Below, piece by piece: positions 8,289-17,078 of a stretch of DNA of 42,613 nt. This DNA comes from an uncultured Prevotellamassilia sp. (GTDB taxonomy: Bacteria; Bacteroidota; Bacteroidia; Bacteroidales; Bacteroidaceae), in contig CAKQOG010000020.1 in NCBI GenBank assembly GCA_934255485.1, forward strand, positions 1-42,613. Reading direction: 5' to 3'. The notes under the pieces were generated by a model. The model did no database searches. It worked only from the letters and a program-made list of their open reading frames with translations, and was not told the DNA's origin. The translations under genes and the position numbers were made by a program. Each line of letters starts with the position of its first letter. The stretch's first letter is position 1.

Positions 8289-8858
8289 TTAAAGGCTATC
8301 GATAACAGCGCAAAGAGCAGCGTTAATTTCTTCGAGTGCACCATAACCCTTTACAGCGTGGCGCTTGCCTTCCTTCTCATACCATTCGATGAGTGGTGCA
8401 GTTTGACCATTGTAAACATCAAGGCGCTTCTTGATAGTTTCAGCATTGTCGTCAGCGCGTCCAGAGGTCTTGCCACGGTTGATAAGGCGCTCCATTAGCA
8501 TATCTTCGGGTACATCAAGTTCGAGCATGCCAGCAACCTCAGTGTTGCGATCGGCAAGCATCTTCTTCAAAGCTTCAGCTTGAGGAATGGTGCGTGGAAA
8601 ACCATCGAAGATTACACCCTCGCAAGGGCAAAGAGCATCGTAGGTAGCAGCCAAGATGTCAATCATTAAAGAGTCGGGGATGAGTTGGCCATTGTCGATG
8701 TATCCTTTAGCAGTTTTGCCAAGTTCGGTGCCGTTCTTAATTTCAGCACGCAATACATCGCCAGTTGAGATGTGCTTAAAACCATATTTCTTTACGAGCA
8801 AGTCGCTTTGAGTGCCTTTGCCAGAACCTGGGGCACCGAAGATAACAATATTCTTCAT
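8289..8858 (-). CDS. adk: Adenylate kinase
   Basis: Starting at ATG 8858 the protein has 189 residues and begins MKNIVIFGAPGSGKGTQ, with the P-loop GAPGSGKGT at about 7-15. An in-frame ATG at 8915 would add 19 residues that do not belong to the family, so it is rejected. STGDVLR, FDGFPRT and a short LID (INRGKTSGRADD) without zinc cysteines identify the short-LID type. The enzyme interconverts ATP, AMP and ADP in the cytoplasm. It lies 69 bp after hpt on the same strand, probably in one purine-metabolism transcript, and is followed directly by a perfect 20-bp palindrome. Confidence 0.97.
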   Translation of the reverse strand: MKNIVIFGAPGSGKGTQSDLLVKKYGFKHISTGDVLRAEIKNGTELGKTAKGYIDNGQLIPDSLMIDILAATYDALCPCEGVIFDGFPRTIPQAEALKKMLADRNTEVAGMLELDVPEDMLMERLINRGKTSGRADDNAETIKKRLDVYNGQTAPLIEWYEKEGKRHAVKGYGALEEINAALCAVIDSL

Positions 8859-8927
8859 TGTTTTGTAAGTATGTATATTTTTGTGTGTGAGTTTAGTTGC
8901 AGTCACGAGGTTCATGTGTCCTCTTAG

Positions 8928-9467
8928 TTAGTCTTCTGTCACTGTATAGATACATGGCAAGTTTCGTCCCTCACCATCATAGTCTAAGCCATATCCCACG
9001 ATAAAGTCGTTAGGAATTTCAAAGCAACAATAAGAAATGTCAAGGTCCACTTTCAAGTTGCCTGGCTTAACCAATAAGGCTGCAATGCGGATTTCGCGTG
9101 GTTGTTTTTCTTTGAGCAATTCGAGCATTTTTTTCATTGTTAAGCCCGAATCGATAATGTCTTCAACAATTACAACTGTGCGTTCTTTGATGTTTTCTTT
9201 AAGGCCGATAAGTTGCTTGACAGCTCCTGTAGACGAAGTTCCTTCATACGATGTCATCTTTACAAATGTAATTTCGCAGGGGGTAGTGATGCCACGCATC
9301 AAGTCGGCTGCAAAAACAAAAGAGCCATTTAGAACGGCTAAGAAAAGCGGTTTTTTGCCTTCGAGGTCTTTACTGATTTGAGCAGCAATATGAGCTACAC
9401 GTTCTTTTAGTTTCTCTTCTGAAATAGACACAGAAAACTGCTTGTCGCGAACCTTAATTTTATCCAT
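8928..9467 (-). CDS. hpt: Hypoxanthine phosphoribosyltransferase
   Basis: The 179-residue protein has the type I phosphoribosyltransferase layout. The PRPP-binding loop is VEDIIDSGLT (101-110), preceded by hydrophobic strand residues, and VLNGSFVFAADL (45-56) forms the early loop. Length and motifs fit HPRT rather than xanthine- or adenine-PRT. It salvages hypoxanthine (and often guanine) to IMP/GMP using PRPP. It is first in the leftward unit with adk, obg and pgeF, and divergent from mutS2; a minus-strand TATTTTTG box at 9575-9582 would give a leader of about 100 nt. Confidence 0.94.
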   Translation of the reverse strand: MDKIKVRDKQFSVSISEEKLKERVAHIAAQISKDLEGKKPLFLAVLNGSFVFAADLMRGITTPCEITFVKMTSYEGTSSTGAVKQLIGLKENIKERTVVIVEDIIDSGLTMKKMLELLKEKQPREIRIAALLVKPGNLKVDLDISYCCFEIPNDFIVGYGLDYDGEGRNLPCIYTVTED

Positions 9468-9574
9468 GAACTTTATTGTTTTGCCAAAATCTTATTGAAT
9501 TAAATTGACACATAAAGCACGTTTCTTCTTATATATGCAGTGCCTCTTATTCAATAGGTAATTTGTTTTAGATG

Positions 9575-9582
9575 CAAAAATA
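9575..9582 (-). promoter_or_regulatory. Candidate -7 box for the hpt-adk-obg-pgeF unit
   Basis: On the minus strand this reads TATTTTTG, matching the Bacteroidetes TAnnTTTG box. The nearest TTTG upstream is 24 nt away rather than 19-21, so only the -7 element is convincing. It faces the mutS2 box 12 bp away. Confidence 0.4.
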
Positions 9583-9594
9583 CGTTTTTTTTCG

Positions 9595-9602
9595 TAATTT
9601 TG
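9595..9602 (+). promoter_or_regulatory. Candidate -7 box for mutS2
   Basis: TAATTTTG matches TAnnTTTG and lies 21 bp before the mutS2 ATG. No TTTG lies at the ideal 19-nt distance upstream. The box overlaps the region where the hpt -33 element would sit, so the divergent promoters may compete. Confidence 0.45.
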
Positions 9603-9623
9603 TGGTCAAATAGAAATAGATAA

Positions 9624-12242
9624 ATGATTTATCCTGAAAATTTTGAACGTAAAATAGGTTTCACTGAGATTCGTACTCTTTTGAAAGGTCGTTGTTTGTC
9701 TTCGTTAGGGACAGAATGGGTTGAGAAGCAACTGCATTTTATGACCAAAATAGAGGATGTTAGGCGTGCTTTAAGCGAGGCAAGCGAGTTTAAGCATTTC
9801 ATAGAAGAGACTGATGAAGAAATAGAGTGTGAATTTTTCGACGTTAGAGAGGCATTGTTAAGAGTACGTCCCGAACGTACTTATATGGAAGAACTCGATT
9901 TATTTAACCTCAAGCGTTCTATGAGTTCGGTGTTGTCGTATGCACAGTTTTTTACCAAAACAACAGACGACGAAGCCAATGCTTCAGCGAGCATGCTTGA
10001 CGAAAGCGAAGAGGCAGACAATTCCGTTCAACCTACCTATATATATCCTGCATTAGGGGCAATGGCGGCAGATGTAGCCGTATTTCCACAACTTATACGC
10101 CGTATAGACAGCATACTTAATAAATACGGAAAGGTAAAAGACACGGCATCGGCCGAACTCCTTTCTATCCGTCATCAAATAGAGGTGACAACGCGTGGCA
10201 TTTCGCACAGCCTGCGTTCTATAATTATTGAGGCTCAAACATCGGGTTATATCGACCGTGATGTAACACCTACCTTGCGCGATGGCAGATTGGTAATACC
10301 CGTAGCACCGGCTTTAAAAAGAAAAATCAAGGGCATTGTTCACGACGAAAGTGCCACAGGTAAAACCGTATTTATAGAGCCATCGGTTGTGGTAGATGCT
10401 AATAATAAAATACGCACACTGCGTGCTGCCGAGCGTCGCGAGGTTATTCGTATATTGCAAGAATTAACGGCAGAGGTGCGCCCCAATATATCAGCATTGT
10501 TGGCTTCGTTGCAATTTTTGGCCCATGTAGACTATTTGCGTGCGCTCATATCGTTTAGTGACGTATACCAGGCAGTTGTGTTACCTATCGAAAATCGTCC
10601 ACGCATTGATTGGGTGCAAGCCAAGCATCCACTATTGCAACAGTCATTGGCCAAGCATGGGGGCAAGGTGGTTCCACTCGATGTTACCCTTCGCTCGGGC
10701 CAACGCATATTGCTCATTTCTGGTCCTAATGCAGGTGGCAAATCGGTGTGTTTAAAAACAGTAGGCTTGTTGCAATATATGTTGCAATGTGGTATGCCCG
10801 TTCCCGCTGACGAACGTTCAAAACCGGGTATCTTTACCGACATCATGATGGACATTGGCGATGAACAGAGCCTTGAAAACGATCTCTCAACCTATTCGTC
10901 GCACTTGCTCAATATGAAAGAGATGATGCTACATGCCAGTTCAAAGAGCCTATTGCTCATAGATGAGTTTGGTGGTGGCACCGAACCACAGATCGGCGGC
11001 GCTTTAGCACAAGCCATTTTGCGTCGTTTTATAGACAATCTCAACTTTGGCATTATCACAACCCACTATCAAAATTTAAAGCATTTTGCCGAGCAAAATC
11101 GAGCTGTTGTCAATGGTGCTATGCTCTACGATAGTGCGCAGATGCGCCCCTTGTTTATGCTCAAGATTGGCAATCCTGGCAGCTCGTTTGCCGTAGAGAT
11201 AGCCCGTAAGATGGGCATACCAGCCGATGTAATAGACTATGCCACCCAACTTGTTGGCAAGGACTATGTTATGAGCGATAGATACGTGCAAGACATTGTT
11301 CGCAATAAGGTATTTTGGGAAAATAAGCGTCGCAGTATACAGCAGCGTGAACAGCAACTCGAGGCTACCATAGCTAAGTATGAGCGCGAGATGACCGACT
11401 TTCAGCAAGAGCGTAAGCAGGTTATGGCACAAGCTAAGGCCGATGCCAAACACTTAATTGAGCAGTCGAACGCTCGTATTGAGCAAACCATACGCACCAT
11501 TAAAGAGGCGCAAGCAGAGAAAGAAAAGACCCGCGAAGTGCGCTCGCAACTCTCCGACTTTAAAGAGGAATTGGAGCAAAATACCGACGAACAAGACCGC
11601 ATAGCCCGTAAGATAGCCAAGATACAACAACGCCAACAACGCAAAGCCGATGGCGAGGGCAGTGCACGCCAGCGCAATGCTGCAAGCCAAGCAGCCGCCG
11701 CTGCCAAGTTGCGCGGAGCTACGCAAACGGGCAATCAAGCAACGTCGGCAGATGCTACCAAGCCCAAAGTTCTTTCAGTAGGAAGCTACGTAAAGATAAA
11801 AGGTCAAAACACTATAGGAAGAATAGAAGCTATCTCAAAGCAGACGGCCAAAGTGTTGTTTGGCATGATGTACACACAAGTGGCACTCAACCGACTCGAA
11901 CCCTCGGCGGCGCCAACACCCGCTGCATCGCAGTTGGGCCAAGCAGCAACGTTTGTAAGTAAGGAAACACGCGATGCCATGTACGAGAAGAAACTGCATT
12001 TTAAACCCGAAATCGACATTCGAGGCATGCACGTTGATGAGGCTCTCACCGCAGTGTCGTATTTTATCGACGACGCCATTCAGCTCGAACAATCGCGTGT
12101 TCGCATTCTTCATGGCACAGGCACGGGTGCCTTGCGCGAACTTGTGCGCAACTATCTTCGCACAGTTCCAGGTGTTCGTACCTACCACGACGAGCACGTA
12201 CAATTTGGCGGTGCTGGTATAACGGTGGTTGAGTTGGCTTGA
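9624..12242 (+). CDS. mutS2: MutS2 family ATPase with C-terminal Smr nuclease domain
   Basis: The 872-residue protein has the MutS core/clamp regions, then the ABC-type ATPase with Walker A GPNAGGKS (367-374) and Walker B LLLIDEFGGGTEP. A long coiled-coil arm (about 560-680, Glu/Gln/Arg-rich) and an Ala/Gln-rich linker follow. It ends in an Smr domain with DIRG (798-801) and HGTGTG (830-835). The mismatch-binding domain I of MutS1 is absent, as in all MutS2. Family members suppress homologous recombination in Helicobacter or rescue collided ribosomes in Bacillus; the role here is not decided by sequence. It is slightly longer than the usual 780-830 residues because of an acidic insert near 120-137 and the linker. 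It stands alone, divergent from hpt and convergent with the lipoprotein gene at 12888. Confidence 0.96.
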   Translation: MIYPENFERKIGFTEIRTLLKGRCLSSLGTEWVEKQLHFMTKIEDVRRALSEASEFKHFIEETDEEIECEFFDVREALLRVRPERTYMEELDLFNLKRSMSSVLSYAQFFTKTTDDEANASASMLDESEEADNSVQPTYIYPALGAMAADVAVFPQLIRRIDSILNKYGKVKDTASAELLSIRHQIEVTTRGISHSLRSIIIEAQTSGYIDRDVTPTLRDGRLVIPVAPALKRKIKGIVHDESATGKTVFIEPSVVVDANNKIRTLRAAERREVIRILQELTAEVRPNISALLASLQFLAHVDYLRALISFSDVYQAVVLPIENRPRIDWVQAKHPLLQQSLAKHGGKVVPLDVTLRSGQRILLISGPNAGGKSVCLKTVGLLQYMLQCGMPVPADERSKPGIFTDIMMDIGDEQSLENDLSTYSSHLLNMKEMMLHASSKSLLLIDEFGGGTEPQIGGALAQAILRRFIDNLNFGIITTHYQNLKHFAEQNRAVVNGAMLYDSAQMRPLFMLKIGNPGSSFAVEIARKMGIPADVIDYATQLVGKDYVMSDRYVQDIVRNKVFWENKRRSIQQREQQLEATIAKYEREMTDFQQERKQVMAQAKADAKHLIEQSNARIEQTIRTIKEAQAEKEKTREVRSQLSDFKEELEQNTDEQDRIARKIAKIQQRQQRKADGEGSARQRNAASQAAAAAKLRGATQTGNQATSADATKPKVLSVGSYVKIKGQNTIGRIEAISKQTAKVLFGMMYTQVALNRLEPSAAPTPAASQLGQAATFVSKETRDAMYEKKLHFKPEIDIRGMHVDEALTAVSYFIDDAIQLEQSRVRILHGTGTGALRELVRNYLRTVPGVRTYHDEHVQFGGAGITVVELA

Positions 12243-12297
12243 TATTCAATCATTTACAATAGTGTACAAAGGTACGGGCTGAATGTCCAAAAGACTA

Positions 12298-12452
12298 CAG
12301 CCTATGGCAGCGCCCTAAGTCTTGATATATGTAAGGATGACGCCCTGTAAGGGCAAAAGATGAACCCACAAACATCCGCGGGTTTATCTTTTGCTCCTTC
12401 AGAGCGTCATCCCTGTATGTATAGATATCCCCCAAAGCGTTGCTCTATGCTG
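12298..12452. repeat. 155-bp imperfect inverted repeat (MITE-like or giant hairpin)
   Basis: The inner arms 12335-12367 and 12380-12412 match at 28 of 33 positions when one is inverted (shared GGATGACGC, GCAAAAGAT, AACCC), around a 12-nt apex. Similarity continues more loosely outward to CAG at 12298 and CTG at 12452. No transposase frame lies inside. It could be a dispersed non-autonomous element or a structured terminator between convergent genes. Confidence 0.65.
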
Positions 12453-12629
12453 TATTTTTTTGAACTTTATTTATATTGCGCTAATCCGAAATATTGACCA
12501 ATATTTTTTGTACGTGTTTTCTCTCAAAATAGAGATGGTAAAGGCAGTAAAATGAGGGAAAAACAAGATATTTCTTCTTTAAAAAGCATGTTTTGACAGA
12601 TCATATAGCCATAAACGTGTTATAAAACC

Positions 12630-12672
12630 ACAAGAACACGTATCCTTATCTCACAAGGATACGTATCCTTGT
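12630..12672. repeat. Palindrome pair with CGTATCC core
   Basis: ACAAGGATACGTATCCTTGT (12653-12672) is a perfect 20-bp palindrome. A diverged copy, ACAAGAACACGTATCCTTAT, starts at 12630, so the spacing is 23 bp. The same 20-mer recurs at 42473-42492. Confidence 0.85.
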
Positions 12673-12887
12673 ATTTTTATAAAGCGTTTATAAGTGTTTT
12701 ATCAATGAAAAATGATGCTCGAATGTGCGTTTTACATTGAATATCAATAACTTATGATAAATTGCTCAAAACTTCGTTGTTTCGGTGCAAAAGAGAAGGT
12801 GGTGAAAAAGAATCGATTCTCAGCGAGTATGTTTTTAAGCAAATAGGAAAAATAGACCAATTTTTCTTTGCTCAGAATGCAATGGCC

Positions 12888-13358
12888 TTAGTGCAACTTA
12901 TAAAATACCAAACTATCCATTTCTGAACAAAGCACCATGCTACTTGAGGTGAGGCGGCGTATAATGTAGTTACAAGCATTGCCACGTATACCAATGCTTT
13001 GCAGCAGAGTGGTTGATGGGTCGGTGAGCAAACTGTCACGGTCGCGAAAGTGAACGTAAGTCTGCGTTAGTTGCAGGTGGTTGCCATCGTAGGCAAAACG
13101 TGCAATGGTTTCGTTGGTATGGCCATTGTGTAGGCTTGTTGAGGTGACAGAGAGCAGGTTAAGCTGTATGTTCCAATAAACATTATCGGGCATGAGATTT
13201 TGCTCGTTGCTATAGTGTAAGGCATTGGTCGATGTTTTTTGATAGATTTTTTCGAGTCGCCATTTGCCATCTATTTTGCCATTGTCTGATAGTTTAGAGC
13301 AAGCTGCAAGGGCGCAAGCCATGGCTATGGTAAGGAGTGTGGTATATATCAATTTCAT
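12888..13358 (-). CDS. Small lipoprotein, possibly lipocalin-like
   Basis: The 156-residue protein starts with a lipoprotein signal peptide ending in LAAC at 17-20, so Cys20 is the predicted lipidation site and the mature protein is membrane-anchored. After it, DGKWRLEKIYQK resembles the GxW start of lipocalin-like domains found in many Bacteroidales lipoproteins. The rest is consistent with a small beta-barrel of about 130 residues, but I cannot assign a ligand. It begins 21 bp after the stop of the Wzi-like gene and appears to be the last gene of the ygiQ-wzi-lipoprotein unit, suggesting a link to the outer membrane or capsule. No paralogue is seen in the window. The lipoprotein call is solid; the lipocalin call is tentative. 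Confidence 0.75.
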   Translation of the reverse strand: MKLIYTTLLTIAMACALAACSKLSDNGKIDGKWRLEKIYQKTSTNALHYSNEQNLMPDNVYWNIQLNLLSVTSTSLHNGHTNETIARFAYDGNHLQLTQTYVHFRDRDSLLTDPSTTLLQSIGIRGNACNYIIRRLTSSSMVLCSEMDSLVFYKLH

Positions 13359-13379
13359 AGATAATGGGGTGAGAATGGG

Positions 13380-14897
13380 TTAGTGGAACAATATGCCAGT
13401 TTTAGAAATTGTGAACTGAAAGCCCGTATTGTCGTTGAGCAAGTCGCCACGGTCAATAGCAAAAGCTGCCTTTACGTTCCAACCCTTAGTGTTGAGTTGG
13501 CCTAACCGAGAGGGAGTGTATGAAAGTTCGAGCATTATGCTATTGTTGGTTTTGGTTTGGTCGAATGGCTGTCCGTAGGTGCCCAAACTGCGCAAATGAG
13601 AATAAAGCAGTCTGTATTGCAACGACGAGCAAGGGTTGCCGCTAAAACCCAAATGATGAGCTTTGAAGCGATTGGATGTAAAAGTGAGGTCGGACGTGTG
13701 GTTATAGAGCGGCGATGTGAAGAAAACGTTGCCCATAGCCTGCCCCCAATGTTGCCAACCAGCATAGATGTTGTGGTTGTAGTAGTTGTCTACTCCGCTC
13801 ACTTGGTCGGGTATGGCATCGGTCTGATCGTGATAGAGTGGACCGCTCTGATAAGTGGTCTTTACGTACTCATATACAAAGTTGCTAACAAAAGGATTTT
13901 GGGGCAAATGCACATCAAAGCCAACCATCCCATCGAGCCATCCGTATTGAAGAAACATCTGCGAATGGTCTTCGAAGAAGTGGTCATAGTATATGCCTAT
14001 GCTCCAATCGCGTCCATACCACGTAAGACGCGCCAACCAACTGCCCAACATGTTGCCAGTAGAGTTGGCATAGCCGTTGCCATCGGTGCTATCGCCGCCC
14101 CCGCCAAAGGTGGCATTTATAAAATCTTTCAGTCCGCTCTTCATCTTTATAGGCCCGCTACTAACGCCGTCCCATGTCTGACTATTGTAGGCTGTGCCAC
14201 CAAACTGAGTGGCCATTTCAATGCCTCCCTCAAATACCATGGGGAACTTGCGAGCGTTGCCTAAGCGCAAATAGCCCGCCTTGGTGTGTAACAACACCTT
14301 TTTGGCATAATGCGCAGTAGCGTTTGTGCCTACATAGCTTTCTTGGAAACCTCCGTCGGTAAGCATGCCGTAGCTAATGTGGCCACGAATGGCTGCCCAA
14401 TTGCCACGACCTGTGATGTTCCAATATTCAGGTAGCTCAAATCGCACTGAAGGAACGGCACGTGCGTTGATGCCAAACGTTTGTGAACCACTGCTTAAGT
14501 ATGCGTTTTTAAGCGACATGGGTTGGTTTTTAGCACCAATTGTTAGGCGCACAAGCTTATAGTCGATGTCGGCATATAGCTGCTGTATGAGCAAGGCATT
14601 GGCTTGGTTATAGCCTATTGCAACGTCGGCGCCCCAACCTATTCGCCACTTGTTAAGTGAGTCGGTTGAGGCATTACGAATGAGCGATGCTCGCAAATAG
14701 CCATTTTGCGAGTCGATAGAAGATAAGCCATACCGGTTAGTTGTGAGCCATAATGGTGTATCACCTTTAGAGGTGCTTGCTTGTGCTTCTATATAATATT
14801 CTGTGTTGTGAAACGAACGTTCAAGCGCATTTTGCGCCATGCATGTAAGGGGCAATACCCCCAACATAGATAAACACATAAGAGTTGTTTGTCTCAT
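13380..14897 (-). CDS. Capsule assembly Wzi family outer-membrane protein
   Basis: The 505-residue protein has a signal peptide (cleavage probably after CMA, before QNALERSF). The body is rich in alternating aromatic/polar strands with many Gly, Trp and Tyr, typical of an outer-membrane beta-barrel. Phrases such as WLTTNRYGLSS, GAKNQPMSLKN and the GRDWSIGIYYDHFFED strand fit the Bacteroidales group annotated as capsule assembly Wzi family. E. coli Wzi is an 18-strand barrel lectin holding group 1 capsule at the surface. The Bacteroidales proteins share the fold, but their exact role is less certain. The ATG lies 2 bp after the ygiQ stop, so translation is coupled; a small lipoprotein follows after 21 bp. 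No capsule polymerisation genes are nearby. The protein ends in FHF-less ILFH, an aromatic/His terminus compatible with a barrel end. Confidence 0.78.
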   Translation of the reverse strand: MRQTTLMCLSMLGVLPLTCMAQNALERSFHNTEYYIEAQASTSKGDTPLWLTTNRYGLSSIDSQNGYLRASLIRNASTDSLNKWRIGWGADVAIGYNQANALLIQQLYADIDYKLVRLTIGAKNQPMSLKNAYLSSGSQTFGINARAVPSVRFELPEYWNITGRGNWAAIRGHISYGMLTDGGFQESYVGTNATAHYAKKVLLHTKAGYLRLGNARKFPMVFEGGIEMATQFGGTAYNSQTWDGVSSGPIKMKSGLKDFINATFGGGGDSTDGNGYANSTGNMLGSWLARLTWYGRDWSIGIYYDHFFEDHSQMFLQYGWLDGMVGFDVHLPQNPFVSNFVYEYVKTTYQSGPLYHDQTDAIPDQVSGVDNYYNHNIYAGWQHWGQAMGNVFFTSPLYNHTSDLTFTSNRFKAHHLGFSGNPCSSLQYRLLYSHLRSLGTYGQPFDQTKTNNSIMLELSYTPSRLGQLNTKGWNVKAAFAIDRGDLLNDNTGFQFTISKTGILFH

Positions 14898-14899
14898 GG

Positions 14900-16954
14900 T
14901 TAGCGTTTTGAATATCTGTTTTTATTTTGTTTGTTTTTTGCTCTGTTTGAGTTTATTTCATGCGATTGCTTAGAGCTTTTGTTTGTTGCTTGCGGAGCTC
15001 TTTTAGGCGTTCTGTTATAGTCTTTTGCTCGGCTACGCTGCGCTGTTTCGCGCTGTATAGAATAGTTGCCTTTAGACTGAAATCTGGCCTCTTGCTGTGG
15101 GTATAGGCGAGCTATGAGGTCGGTACGTCCCATCTTGCGCAACTCTGCCACAATGTGTTGGCGCTCTTCGGGTTTGTACCAAAAGAAGAACATGCGTTGT
15201 TTTAACTTCTCTTGAGGAGTGCGGGCAGAGAACACAGGCTCGAGCGTGTAAGGGTGAAAGCCCGAGTACCACGCATCGGTAGAAACCGTCATGGGGGTAG
15301 GGGTAAAGTCTTGTACTTGCTCGAGTTGGAAGTTCATGTCGCGAGTTTCGGCAGCCAATTCAGCCATATCCTCTTCGGTGCATCCGGGGTGTGAAGATAT
15401 AAAATAAGGAATGATTTGCTGCTTTAGTCCAGCCTCTTTGTTTATGCGGTCAAAAATGCGCTTAAACGTGTGGAATAGTTGGAACGATGGCTTGCGCATC
15501 AGTTTTAGCACACGGTCGGAAGTGTGCTCTGGAGCAACCTTTAGTCGGCCAGAAACATGGTGCAAAATAAGCTCTTTGGTGTATGTTTCAGCAGCTTTCT
15601 TAAGTTTTTCGTCCTTGTAATTATTGAGCAATAAATCATAGCGCACGCCACTACCAATGAAGCTTTTTTTAATGCCAGGCAGTGCATCAACAGCCTTGTA
15701 GATGTCTACAATTGGTTGGTGGTCGGCATTTAGGTTAGGGCAAACCGACGGGCTGATACATGAGGGTCGCTTACACTTTCCACATAATTCAAGGTTTTTT
15801 CCGTGCATACCATACATATTGGCAGATGGGCCACCAAGGTCAGACAGATAACCTCTGAAATCAGGCATTTGTGTGATTTTTTTTACCTCGTTGATAATGC
15901 TCTTTTTAGAGCGACTCATGATAAATTTGCCTTGATGAGCCGATATAGTGCAGAAGGCACAACCGCCAAAACATCCGCGATGAATATTGACAGAGAACTT
16001 TATCATCTCGTAAGCAGGAATACGCTTACCATTATATTTGGGGTGGGGAAGTCGAGTATACGGAAAGTCGAAAGAGCGGTCAATTTGTTCCGTGGTCATA
16101 GGCGGATAGGGCGGATTGACCACCACGTAGCGATTGTCAAGTTTTTGCAAAATGCGTTGAGGATGTAGGCGATTGCTTTCTTCCTCAATATGCTTAAAAT
16201 TTTCGGCATAAGCGCGTTTATTTATCTTGCACTCTTCGTGCGAGTGTAAGATAATGTCTGTTGGCATGATGCCTCCAGGTATGTTTTCCTCGGTTTGCAA
16301 AGTAACAGTTTGGCGTATAGGATACTTTTGCATAAGCGACTTAAATTGTTCGGCAGTGCAAAATGTGTCCTCTTTTCCATGCAAAATGTGTTGGTCTATG
16401 GTTTTGCATAGGTCGATGAGTGGAAGCTCTCCCATACCATAAACAATGGTGTCTGCTCCACTATCTGCTAAGATGCAAGGCTTTAATTGCTCTTTCCAAT
16501 AGTCGTAGTGTGTAACGCGTCGTAACGAAGCTTCAATACCACCCAACACAACGGGCACGTCGGGGTAAAGTTCTTTGAGTATTTTTGAATAAACGATAGT
16601 AGGATATTCAGGACGCATGTCGTGTCGGCCATCGGGACTATAGGCATCTTCAGAGCGCAATCGACGATTAGCAGTGTATTTATTAACCATTGAATCCATA
16701 CAACCAGGCGCAATACCAAAAAACAAACGGGGGCGTCCGAGTTTCTTAAAATCACGAAAGTCGCCGTGCCAATCAGGTTGTGGCACAATGGCCACTCTGT
16801 ACCCTTCGGATTCAATTAACCGACCTACAACGGCAGCTCCAAACGATGGGTGATCGATATAGGCATCTCCAGAGAACAGTATGACATCTGCTACGTCCCA
16901 TCCTCTTAGTTTCATTTCTTTGCGTGTTGTAGGTAGCCAATCGGTTAGTTGCAT
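14900..16954 (-). CDS. YgiQ family radical SAM protein
   Basis: The 684-residue protein has an N-terminal YgiQ/B12-binding-like domain, then the radical SAM core with a Cys motif C328-x3-C332-x2-C335 (RGCFGGCAFC) for the [4Fe-4S] cluster. A second Cys cluster (CGKCKRPSCISPSVCPN, near 390-410) is characteristic of YgiQ. The substrate of this family is unknown. The C-terminal 60 residues are Lys/Arg/Asn/Gln-rich, hydrophilic and likely disordered. ATG 16954 gives MQLTDWLPTTRKEM, a typical family start. It is the first gene of a compact leftward unit, overlapping in spacing (2 bp) with the Wzi-like gene. That is an odd pairing for a cytosolic enzyme. The 124 bp upstream hold the terminator of the preceding unit but no good TAnnTTTG box. 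Confidence 0.93.
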   Translation of the reverse strand: MQLTDWLPTTRKEMKLRGWDVADVILFSGDAYIDHPSFGAAVVGRLIESEGYRVAIVPQPDWHGDFRDFKKLGRPRLFFGIAPGCMDSMVNKYTANRRLRSEDAYSPDGRHDMRPEYPTIVYSKILKELYPDVPVVLGGIEASLRRVTHYDYWKEQLKPCILADSGADTIVYGMGELPLIDLCKTIDQHILHGKEDTFCTAEQFKSLMQKYPIRQTVTLQTEENIPGGIMPTDIILHSHEECKINKRAYAENFKHIEEESNRLHPQRILQKLDNRYVVVNPPYPPMTTEQIDRSFDFPYTRLPHPKYNGKRIPAYEMIKFSVNIHRGCFGGCAFCTISAHQGKFIMSRSKKSIINEVKKITQMPDFRGYLSDLGGPSANMYGMHGKNLELCGKCKRPSCISPSVCPNLNADHQPIVDIYKAVDALPGIKKSFIGSGVRYDLLLNNYKDEKLKKAAETYTKELILHHVSGRLKVAPEHTSDRVLKLMRKPSFQLFHTFKRIFDRINKEAGLKQQIIPYFISSHPGCTEEDMAELAAETRDMNFQLEQVQDFTPTPMTVSTDAWYSGFHPYTLEPVFSARTPQEKLKQRMFFFWYKPEERQHIVAELRKMGRTDLIARLYPQQEARFQSKGNYSIQRETAQRSRAKDYNRTPKRAPQATNKSSKQSHEINSNRAKNKQNKNRYSKR

Positions 16955-17015
16955 ATGGGTAGTGTTGTTATGTTAAATATTGAGGGTATGTGTTGTATTT
17001 TAATGAATATCTACT

Positions 17016-17045
17016 AAAAAAGCAACGAGCACAAATACTCGTTGC
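17016..17045 (-). terminator. Rho-independent terminator of the ruvC unit
   Basis: On the minus strand GCAACGAG pairs with CTCGTTGC around an 8-nt loop, followed by six T (plus-strand A-run at 17016-17021). It lies 34 bp after the stop of the 110-residue gene. Confidence 0.85.
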
Positions 17046-17078
17046 AATAGATTGTAGTATTGAAAAGTATGGATTATA

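Larger units (their letters stand above)
12243..12887. other. Convergent intergenic region (645 bp), no gene
   Basis: It lies between the ends of mutS2 (+) and the lipoprotein gene (-). It holds a 155-bp imperfect inverted repeat (12298-12452), a short stem AAATATTG/CAATATTT followed by T (12489-12509), a CGTATCC palindrome pair (12630-12672) and the motif GAATATCAATAAC (12739-12751). No plausible coding frame was seen. Confidence 0.75.

Noticed and set aside
8859..8915. Upstream start of adk
   Set aside because: The extra 19 residues precede the universal MKNIVIFGAPGSGKGT start and do not belong to the family.
12298..12452. Insertion sequence
   Set aside because: Only inverted arms are present; there is no transposase frame within or beside them and no obvious target duplication.
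13557..14264. 235-codon plus-strand frame
   Set aside because: It lies entirely inside the Wzi-like gene on the other strand, with Val/Ala-rich composition and no recognisable domain.
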